Shown: positions 1 through 5,231 of the stretch, piece by piece | Numbering within the stretch: the first letter of the stretch is position 1 | Layout of the letters: the number at the start of each line of letters is the position of its first letter | Assembly (NCBI GenBank): GCA_964484515.1 | Contig: CAZAGT010000201.1 | Location: forward strand, 1-9,070 | DNA from: CAZAGT01 sp964484515 | GTDB taxonomy: Bacteria > Desulfobacterota > DSM-4660 > Desulfatiglandales > HGW-15 | DNA length: 9,070 nucleotides | Direction of reading: 5' to 3' | Position numbers and translations under genes: made by a program | Notes under the pieces: generated by a model | Seen by the model: only the letters and a program-made list of their open reading frames with translations | Told to the model about the DNA's origin: nothing | The model's database searches: none

Positions 1-224
1 CGCCTTATGCCGAGACAACGCACTCAATCCCTCGTTTTTGAAAAGAGACCCCCATAGCCGGGCGAACAGACGGCGAAGAATCTCAAAATGTCAAATTCGA
101 GGACCAACTTCATGAAGCTTCCCGGTCGATCAACCTGGTCGCCGTCCCGAGGCGAGTAAACTCCTGCTGCAAGCGGCGGGGCTGACAAGCTAGTTGGATT
201 GAGAGCATTTCATAGGAGGGCAAA
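1..224. other. Leader region with no recognisable gene
   Basis: I see no convincing gene in this stretch. Short open frames here, such as one from the ATG at position 7 to the TAG ending at 57, lack a ribosome binding site and resemble nothing known. A 12-base near-palindrome, GGTCGATCAACC at 124-135 with one mismatched pair, lies about 90 bases before the dehydratase start. GGTCG recurs at 137-141. It could be an operator for a GntR- or LacI-type sugar-acid regulator, but that is a guess. No good sigma-70 promoter pair was found. Confidence 0.4.
214..219 (+). promoter_or_regulatory. Ribosome binding site of the dehydratase gene
   Basis: AGGAGG is a perfect Shine-Dalgarno core, five bases before the ATG at 225. 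It settles that ATG as the start. Confidence 0.85.
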
Positions 225-1952
225 ATGGATCAAAACGACAAGAGACCCCTTAGAAGCCAGCAGTGGTTTGGCAAGCGGGACAAAACGGGATTCATCCATC
301 GCAGTTGGATGAAACTGCAAGGATTTCCGGAGCACCTGTTTGACGGTCGTCCCGTGATCGGGATCTGCAATACCTGGTCGGAGCTGACGCCTTGTAACGC
401 CCATTTTCGGGATCTGGCCCAGATGGTCAAATACGGTGTCTACGAGGCCGGCGGATTTCCGGTCGAGTTCCCCGTAACCTCTCTCGGTGAATCGAATATG
501 CGACCGACGGCCATGTTGTTTCGCAACCTGGCCAGCATGGATACGGAAGAGACCATCCGCGCGAACCCGATCGACGGTGTCGTCCTGCTCGTCGGATGCG
601 ACAAGACGACGCCGGCCACCCTCATGGGCGCCGCCAGCGTCGACCTCCCGACCATCATGGTTTCGGGCGGCCCCATGCTCAACGGCAAATATAGGGGTCG
701 AGACATCGGTTCAGGCACGGACGTCTGGAAATTCAGCGAAGCGGTCCGTTCAGGCAGGATGAGTCTGGAGGAGTTCAGTGAGGCGGAGTCATGCATGTCC
801 CGCAGCAGTGGACACTGCAATACGATGGGAACGGCCTCCACGATGGCCTGCATGGTCGAATCGCTCGGACTGACACTCCCCGGCGGGGCTGCGATTCCCG
901 CCGCCGATTCGCGCCGCAAGGTCTTGGCTCATATGGCCGGTCGGAGTATCGTCGATATGGTCAGAGACGACCTGAGGGTCTCAAAGATCCTAACGCGTGA
1001 AACCTTTGAGAATGCCATCCGCGTGAATGCCGCTATCGGCGGCTCGACGAATTTCATCGTCCACCTCCTAGCCATCGCGGGGAGGGCCCAGGTCAAGCTC
1101 GAGTTGGATGATTTCGATCGTCTCGGGAGCCGAATGCCCTTGCTCGTTAATCTGATGCCATCCGGGAAATACCTCATGGAGGATTTCTTCTATGCCGGAG
1201 GGCTCCCTGTCGTCATCCAGGAGATAAGGGAGCAACTGCACCTGGATGCCATGACAGTGAATGGAAGATCAATCGGCGAAAACACTGCGGGCGCGGAGTG
1301 TTACAACCGAGACGTCATTGCCGGCATTGAGGAGCCCATTCTGGAGGAGGCCGGGATCGCCGTCATGCGGGGCAACCTGTGTGAAGACGGTGCCGTGATC
1401 AAACCATCGGCGGCGACCCCGGAGCTCATGCAGCATCGCGGGCCGGCCCTGGTCTTTGAGAGCATCGAAGACTATCACGAAAAAATCGACCGCCCGGACC
1501 TCGACGTAGACGAGAACTCGGTGCTCGTCTTGAAGGGCGTCGGGCCCCGTGGGTACCCCGGAATGCCCGAGGCGGGTAACATTGGCCTGCCCAAAAAGAT
1601 GCTCGAGAAGGGCGTCGAGGACATGGTGCGGATCTCCGACGGTCGAATGAGCGGGACGGCCTTCGGTACCGTGTTCCTGCATGTCTCCCCCGAGTCGGCC
1701 ATCGGTGGAAACCTGGCCCTGGTACAAGACGGAGACATGATCGAGGTGGATGTCAAGGGCCGTCGGCTGCATCTCGACGTATCCGAGGCGGAGCTTGCCA
1801 AACGACGCAAGGCCTGGTCGCCGCCCCCACCGGCCTCGGACCGGGGCTATGTGAATCTGTACGTGAATCATGTTCAACAGGCCCAACTCGGCGCGGACCT
1901 CGACTTTCTCGTAGGTCGATCGGGCTCGGTGGTCAAGCGTGAATCCCATTGA
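225..1952 (+). CDS. IlvD/Edd-family [Fe-S] dehydratase, probable sugar-acid (aldonate) dehydratase
   Basis: This 575-residue protein belongs to the dihydroxy-acid / 6-phosphogluconate dehydratase family, which removes water from a 2,3-dihydroxy acid to give a 2-keto acid in the cytosol. Three cysteines sit where the family binds its [2Fe-2S] cluster: C57 (motif SELTPCNAH), C125 (GCDKTTP) and C198 (SSGHCNTMGTAS). Likely Mg ligands are E89, D126 and E449, with K127 as the usual carbamylated lysine. S476 in DGRMSGTAFG fits the catalytic serine, with T478 beside it, and H549 lies near the C-terminus. The length, the SxxWFG start and the C-terminal RGYxxLYxxHVxQA...DFL pattern match L-arabinonate / D-xylonate dehydratases better than valine-leucine pathway IlvD, which carries a different C-terminal half. 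No ilv or sugar-acid partner gene is visible, so the substrate remains open. The start is fixed by AGGAGG five bases upstream. The family call is firm; the substrate class is inference. Confidence 0.93.
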   Translation: MDQNDKRPLRSQQWFGKRDKTGFIHRSWMKLQGFPEHLFDGRPVIGICNTWSELTPCNAHFRDLAQMVKYGVYEAGGFPVEFPVTSLGESNMRPTAMLFRNLASMDTEETIRANPIDGVVLLVGCDKTTPATLMGAASVDLPTIMVSGGPMLNGKYRGRDIGSGTDVWKFSEAVRSGRMSLEEFSEAESCMSRSSGHCNTMGTASTMACMVESLGLTLPGGAAIPAADSRRKVLAHMAGRSIVDMVRDDLRVSKILTRETFENAIRVNAAIGGSTNFIVHLLAIAGRAQVKLELDDFDRLGSRMPLLVNLMPSGKYLMEDFFYAGGLPVVIQEIREQLHLDAMTVNGRSIGENTAGAECYNRDVIAGIEEPILEEAGIAVMRGNLCEDGAVIKPSAATPELMQHRGPALVFESIEDYHEKIDRPDLDVDENSVLVLKGVGPRGYPGMPEAGNIGLPKKMLEKGVEDMVRISDGRMSGTAFGTVFLHVSPESAIGGNLALVQDGDMIEVDVKGRRLHLDVSEAELAKRRKAWSPPPPASDRGYVNLYVNHVQQAQLGADLDFLVGRSGSVVKRESH

Positions 1953-2060
1953 GTGTCCCTTCATTGCCGCCGTATCTAAACACTCTTTGACCATTTCGCT
2001 CCTTCCTCATCGGGACTCATGCCGGTTCCCTGTCCTTTGGCGGCCTCATTCACGGCGTTT

Positions 2061-2081
2061 TCGAAGGCCGGGACCCTTCGA
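2061..2081 (+). terminator. Hairpin downstream of the dehydratase gene, possible weak terminator
   Basis: TCGAAGG (2061-2067) pairs perfectly with CCTTCGA (2075-2081) around a seven-base loop. It lies about 110 bases after the dehydratase stop and before the next promoter candidate. There is no run of T after the stem, so it is not a classical intrinsic terminator. It might instead be an operator palindrome or an RNA-processing structure. Confidence 0.3.
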
Positions 2082-2163
2082 CCTGTCGTCGTTCTTGCGG
2101 TCATGTGTGTCCATAGACTCAAATCCACACGGTTTTGCCAGGATCGGCGAGACCCGATTTTTC

Positions 2164-2191
2164 TTGACATACCGGTAGCCTTGCCCATTAT
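2164..2191 (+). promoter_or_regulatory. Possible sigma-70 promoter for the acidic lipoprotein gene
   Basis: TTGACA at 2164-2169 is a perfect -35 hexamer. It is followed after 16 bases by CATTAT at 2186-2191, which matches four of the six consensus -10 positions. The pair ends about 60 bases before the ATG at 2250, a reasonable leader length. It would start a transcript covering the lipoprotein, DUF6599 and perhaps the following genes. Confidence 0.45.
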
Positions 2192-2235
2192 TTGGATAGT
2201 GAAAGACTCAACGAATGGCCAAATATCCTTTTAAG

Positions 2236-2242
2236 AAGGAGG
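2236..2242 (+). promoter_or_regulatory. Ribosome binding site of the acidic lipoprotein gene
   Basis: AAGGAGG, followed by more G, ends seven bases before the ATG at 2250. This is among the strongest sites in the window and suggests high translation of this small gene. Confidence 0.75.
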
Positions 2243-2249
2243 GGGAGAC

Positions 2250-2648
2250 ATGAAAGTAAGACTTTTGATGATCTTGATTTTGTCTTTTTTTGTAGTCACT
2301 GCCTTTGCCTGCGGGAAGAAGGAAGAACCCGCGGAGGAACCTGAGTCGGCGGCCGTAATCGAAGAAGAGACTGTGAAAGTCGAACCGGAAGGCGGCGAGG
2401 GTGAGGAAGTTGTCGAAGAACAGGCGGAGGAACCTCGGTCGGGAGCCGTAATCGAAGAGGAGGGCGTGGAAGTCGAACCGGAAGGCGACGAGGGTGAAGA
2501 AGTTGTCGAAGAAGACGTGATGGAAGTGGAGGGTAGCGGCCACAAAGACATGGAAGGCAGCGAGACAGAAAAAGCCGAAGAGGTCATGGAAATGGAAGGC
2601 AGTCCGGAAAAGGGGAGCCATGCCAAAGAGCACCCCCATGGCGAATGA
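2250..2648 (+). CDS. Small, highly acidic putative lipoprotein with a duplicated 30-residue unit
   Basis: I do not recognise a named family for this 132-residue protein. It begins with a signal sequence (MKVR, then a hydrophobic stretch at about 5-20) ending in a cysteine at C21 (TAFACGKKEE), so it is probably lipid-anchored. The lipobox is loose, with F at -2. The rest is dominated by Glu with some Asp, Val, Pro and Gly, and is probably unfolded in solution. Residues 28-57 and 59-88 are near-copies of one unit (EEPxSxAVIEEE...VEPEG...EGEEVVEE). The tail, about 90-132, is rich in Met-Glu and ends with several His (HAKEHPHGE). Glu- and His-rich periplasmic tails can bind metal ions or basic proteins, but nothing here proves that. 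Its stop overlaps the next start as ATGA, indicating translational coupling with the DUF6599-like gene. A real gene is well supported; function is unknown. Confidence 0.75.
   Translation: MKVRLLMILILSFFVVTAFACGKKEEPAEEPESAAVIEEETVKVEPEGGEGEEVVEEQAEEPRSGAVIEEEGVEVEPEGDEGEEVVEEDVMEVEGSGHKDMEGSETEKAEEVMEMEGSPEKGSHAKEHPHGE
2331..2513 (+). repeat. Tandem duplication of about 90 bp inside the lipoprotein gene
   Basis: Bases 2331-2420 and 2424-2513 are similar copies with a 93-base period, which keeps the reading frame. Both begin GCGGAGGAACCT and end GTCGAAGAA. They differ at scattered positions, mostly third bases or Glu/Gly/Asp changes, so the duplication is not very recent but was kept in frame. 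Confidence 0.85.
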
Positions 2649-3169
2649 GTGAGGGAGTAAAACCGAGCCATGGCCCCTGGGGAAGAGACAGTGTGGGTCC
2701 ACTCAGGGACGGTTGGACGAAAGACGTGGCCCGGTCACAACGGCTCCTTCTATTCGTAGCAGCCTCAGCGGTATTATGCGGGTCGGTTCTCTTGATGAAT
2801 CAGAGATCGTTTGCGGCTACGCTCGATGTCTTGCGCACGACGCTCCCGGAACGAATCAAAGCGTGGAGAGCGGTGCCCGAGGATCGATTCTTCGACGATC
2901 AGACCATCTTCGACTATATTGACGGGGCGGGAGAGGTTTACAGGGCCTACAACATGAAGGCATGCCTGTCTCGTCGCTATACTGCAACCGGGCAGCCCGA
3001 CATTATGCTGGACATCTTCGACATGGGTTCGTCCGCGGACGCCTTCGGGGTCTTTACCCATGATCGTGATGGGGAAGCAGTGCCCATTGGGCAGGCAGCG
3101 CTCTACCGGCCGGGCTGGTTGAGTTTTTGGAAGGACCGCTTCTTCGTATCCATCTTCGGCCATGAATAA
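2645..3169 (+). CDS. N-terminal half of the DUF6599-like protein (174 residues)
   Basis: This is the part translated if the TAA is obeyed. An unusually long, charged N-terminal stretch (about 1-33) precedes a hydrophobic segment at about 34-51. A possible cleavage site follows at SFA/A near residue 57, so the product is either membrane-anchored or exported. The conserved core is FDYIDGAGEVYRAY at 89-102 and DIFDMGSSADAFGVF at 123-137. Translation ends at FGHE. The ATG shares two bases with the upstream TGA (ATGA) and has no clear Shine-Dalgarno sequence of its own, so it probably depends on ribosomes finishing the lipoprotein gene. A later start nearer the hydrophobic segment cannot be excluded. 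Confidence 0.65.
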   Translation: MSEGVKPSHGPWGRDSVGPLRDGWTKDVARSQRLLLFVAASAVLCGSVLLMNQRSFAATLDVLRTTLPERIKAWRAVPEDRFFDDQTIFDYIDGAGEVYRAYNMKACLSRRYTATGQPDIMLDIFDMGSSADAFGVFTHDRDGEAVPIGQAALYRPGWLSFWKDRFFVSIFGHE

Positions 3170-3184
3170 ACCGTACCGCCCGAA

Positions 3185-3643
3185 ATGGGGGTTAGGGGCC
3201 TCGGCGCCAAGGTGGCCGACCTCATCCCCTCTCAAGGAACCTTGCCCTCGATTGTCTCCGGCCTTCCGGTCGAGGGGTTGCTCCCCAAAAGTGTACGGTA
3301 TCTGCACCACCCCGTCGTACTAAACTACCACTACTACCTCTCCGACGATAACATCCTCCAGATCGGGGCCCGGACTGAGGCGGTCCTTGCTGAATACCAA
3401 AGAGGCCAGGGACGGGCGTTGCTGCTCCTGATCTCATACCCGGACGATTACGGCGCGCAAGAGGCGTTTACTCGTTTCTTCACAGACTTTCTTCCCGACG
3501 CTGACAAAGACGGATTTGCCCTGATGGAAAACGAGAAATGGTCGACCGCGACCCGTAGAAATGCCATGCTGGCGATCGTGCTCGAGTCCGACAGCCGCCA
3601 GCTGGCAAAAGATCTACTCGCCGAAGTGTGGACCAATCGGTAG
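3185..3643 (+). CDS. C-terminal half of the DUF6599-like protein (up to 152 residues)
   Basis: This is the downstream part in the same frame. The first ATG after the stop is at 3185, but no ribosome binding site precedes it and the preceding codons (TVPPE) already read like the same protein. Visible features are GLPVEGLLPKSVRYLHHP at about residues 31-48, a YxYLSDDNIL strand, and an alternating LLLISYPDDYGAQEAFTRF segment, with a basic C-terminus ending WTNR. There is no signal sequence, so if made alone it would stay in the cytosol, away from its partner half. That argues for a broken gene or a sequence error rather than a true two-gene arrangement. Confidence 0.5.
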   Translation: MGVRGLGAKVADLIPSQGTLPSIVSGLPVEGLLPKSVRYLHHPVVLNYHYYLSDDNILQIGARTEAVLAEYQRGQGRALLLLISYPDDYGAQEAFTRFFTDFLPDADKDGFALMENEKWSTATRRNAMLAIVLESDSRQLAKDLLAEVWTNR

Positions 3644-3679
3644 TCGTTTCTCTTCGCCAAAGTCGTCGAAACAAAATCC

Positions 3680-3689
3680 GAATTAATTC
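3680..3689. promoter_or_regulatory. Palindrome in the AT-rich spacer before the DUF362 gene
   Basis: GAATTAATTC is a perfect 10-base palindrome in an AT-rich stretch of the 78-base spacer, about 33 bases before the DUF362 start. It could be an operator or part of a promoter, but no matching -35/-10 pair is clear. Confidence 0.2.
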
Positions 3690-3721
3690 TTCACAAAGAC
3701 TTTACATAAAGGGGGCCCCTG

Positions 3722-4621
3722 ATGGGACAAGATAAGAAGTCGATTACGAGACGGGATTTCATTCGTGCCGGCTCATGTGTCACCATGGGCGCTATTATGG
3801 GATTGCCCCTGATGGGGGCCGCACCCATCGAAAAGAGGGGGAAGAGCCGCGTCGTCTTGATTCGAGACGAAGCTGCCCTCGATGGGCAGGGGATGCCCCG
3901 GCCCGAGTCCTTGGAGAACATGCTGGACCAAGGAGTCATGGCACTTCTGGACGCACCTGATCCGGTCGCCGCCTGGCGTCGTCTCGTAAAGCCCTCGGAC
4001 ACAGTTGGCATCAAGAGCAATGTCTGGTCGTACCTGCCGACACCGCCGTCGCTTGTCCGGACGATCGAAAAACGCTTAGAGGAGGCGGGCGTCAAGAAGG
4101 AGCAGATGGACTCCTCTGACCGCGGGGTACTCAATAAACCGGTCTTCCAAAATGCTACCGCGCTGATAAACACCCGCCCGATGAGGACCCACCACTGGTC
4201 CGGCCTAGGCACGCTTCTCAAGAATTACATCATGTTCGTCCCTGAGCCCTGGAAGTATCATGGCAATTCCTGCGAAAGACTGGGGGCCATCTGGCAGTTG
4301 CCCCATGTCAAGGGAAAGACCCGCCTCAATATCCTGGTCATGCTCACGCCTCTCTTTCACGGTATCGGACCGCATCATTACAGCCCGCGCTATACGTGGC
4401 GGTATGGCGGTCTTATCCTCAGCACCGATCCCGTCGCTGCCGATGCAACCGGGGCGCGCATCATCCAGGCCAAGCGAATCGCCTTCTTCGGCGAAGAGAG
4501 GCCCATCAGTCCGCCACCACTCCACATCGCTGCGGCTGACACCCGCTTTAAGCTTGGACACAGTCGTGCGGAGCACATCGACTTGATCAAAATAGGTTCA
4601 CAACACGATATTCTCATCTAG
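3722..4621 (+). CDS. Tat-exported DUF362 domain protein
   Basis: This 299-residue protein opens with a twin-arginine signal: TRRDFIRAG at residues 9-17, then a hydrophobic segment to about 34. It should therefore be exported folded, often with a cofactor. The mature part resembles DUF362: VGIKSN at 95-100, an HHWSGLGTLLKNYIMF block at 157-172, KGKTRLNIL at 197-205, LTPLFHGIGPHH at 208-219, and GGLILSTDPVAADATG at 229-244. It has no CxxC or ferredoxin-type cysteine cluster, unlike DUF362 proteins fused to 4Fe-4S domains, so the Tat route is not explained by a visible Fe-S site. The region around 126-136, where relatives I recall are somewhat longer, looks short. The ATG follows an AAAGGGGG site (3708-3715) by six bases. 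The reaction is unknown. The family call is good; any function is inference. Confidence 0.82.
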   Translation: MGQDKKSITRRDFIRAGSCVTMGAIMGLPLMGAAPIEKRGKSRVVLIRDEAALDGQGMPRPESLENMLDQGVMALLDAPDPVAAWRRLVKPSDTVGIKSNVWSYLPTPPSLVRTIEKRLEEAGVKKEQMDSSDRGVLNKPVFQNATALINTRPMRTHHWSGLGTLLKNYIMFVPEPWKYHGNSCERLGAIWQLPHVKGKTRLNILVMLTPLFHGIGPHHYSPRYTWRYGGLILSTDPVAADATGARIIQAKRIAFFGEERPISPPPLHIAAADTRFKLGHSRAEHIDLIKIGSQHDILI

Positions 4622-4658
4622 TAGGCTGATTCTTGGTTGATAAAATGAGGTTGTTTTC

Positions 4659-5033
4659 ATGAGCGGGATCTTGTTTTGGCTGTACGTGGCGAATGCGGTC
4701 CTTTTGATCACCCATGAGATCGACTCGGCCTACTGGCAGGAATGGAAGATGTTTGGGATTCCAGGCGGCGTCAACGGATTTCTGATCCTCCATCTTCCGC
4801 TCGTTTTTCTCGTCCTTTATGGACTCGTGCTGGTCTTTCAACAGGCCTTTTCCGGCTTGATCTACTCACTTCTGCTGAGTTTTGCAGGTATTTTCGCCTT
4901 TTTCGTCCACACCCTTTTCATAAAGCTGGGGCGGGAGGAATTCCGTACACCGGTTTCCCTAGGTATACTCATTGCATCCTTCATCGTATCCCTGGCTCAG
5001 GCTGCCGTCACCGTCTTGCTGATGATGGGTTGA
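4659..5033 (+). CDS. Four-helix inner-membrane protein, DUF6713 type
   Basis: This 124-residue hydrophobic protein has four likely membrane helices at about 4-18, 38-60, 65-88 and 98-121. The loop between helices 1 and 2 carries the striking motif THEIDSAYWQEWKMFGIPGG (18-37), which I associate with the DUF6713 family. Further polar residues within or next to helices are H45 and H84. His and Glu/Asp residues at membrane edges could bind a metal or a quinone-like ligand, but no activity is known. The start is supported by TGAGG at 4646-4650, eight bases upstream, and by the first helix beginning at once. It lies 37 bases after the DUF362 stop, so the two are probably co-transcribed. Confidence 0.75.
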   Translation: MSGILFWLYVANAVLLITHEIDSAYWQEWKMFGIPGGVNGFLILHLPLVFLVLYGLVLVFQQAFSGLIYSLLLSFAGIFAFFVHTLFIKLGREEFRTPVSLGILIASFIVSLAQAAVTVLLMMG

Positions 5034-5231
5034 CCACCGCTCGCTACCGCACCGCATGGTATTGGCTGCCCGCCCAAGAACCCGTTTTGATCCATGATGG
5101 CGATGCGAGCAGGATTTTCCATCCAAGGGGGGATGTTGATCAATTTGCAGCGAACCGGTCGTTTGAACATCATTGACCTTTCATCTCAGCGGACAGGCAT
5201 GGTACGCGAATTCAAGAATCCCTGGAGGCCT
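5034..5231. other. Spacer before the tricorn gene, with open but probably untranslated frame
   Basis: The protease reading frame stays open back to an ATG at 5094, but those extra codons have no ribosome binding site. They would place about 46 mostly polar residues before the signal peptide, so they are probably leader. The ATG at 5133 follows an AAGGGGGG run with no spacing and is also unlikely. No clear promoter or terminator was found, so the protease may share the upstream transcript. Confidence 0.5.
5224..5228 (+). promoter_or_regulatory. Candidate ribosome binding site of the tricorn gene
   Basis: GGAGG lies only three bases before the ATG at 5232, closer than ideal. It is still the best site near the signal peptide and is the reason for choosing this start. 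The main alternative is the ATG at 5199, which would add 11 residues to the signal's N-terminus. Confidence 0.45.

Larger units (their letters stand above)
2645..3643 (+). pseudogene. DUF6599-like envelope protein gene interrupted by an in-frame TAA
   Basis: Read through the TAA at 3167-3169, this frame encodes about 332 residues that look like one protein of the DUF6599 type. It has an N-terminal membrane or signal segment, then the family's YI(D/N)GAxExY motif, a DIFDMGSxxDAFGVFT segment, an LxFWKxRFFVSI strand, and a second half with an LPxxGLxPxSxRYxHxP pattern and a C-terminal alpha/beta part. Both halves share the same frame with no base gained or lost, and homologous sequence resumes straight after the stop. 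A single base change, such as GAA or CAA to TAA, would explain it; a base-calling error would look identical. TAA is not a selenocysteine or pyrrolysine codon. The biochemical role of DUF6599 is unknown. The gene overlaps the lipoprotein stop and lies 78 bases before the DUF362 gene. It is either a recent pseudogene, a read error, or two separately made halves. Confidence 0.7.

Noticed and set aside
1951..1985. Inverted repeat GAGTGT/ACACTC right after the dehydratase stop, followed by TTT
   Set aside because: Only six pairs with a 23-base loop and three T. This is likely chance rather than a terminator.
1269..1994. Long reverse-strand frame of 241 codons
   Set aside because: It lies almost wholly opposite the well-supported dehydratase gene and is a shadow of its codon pattern.
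1976..2188. Reverse-strand 70-codon frame in the spacer, with a coding-like stretch (AFENAVNEAAKG)
   Set aside because: It has no clear ribosome binding site, overlaps the candidate promoter and hairpin, and I recognise no family. It is not strong enough to call a gene.
3711..3720. GGGGCCCC palindrome overlapping the DUF362 ribosome binding site as an RNA switch
   Set aside because: The two arms abut with no loop, so no RNA hairpin can form. It is probably just a G-rich binding site next to a C-run.
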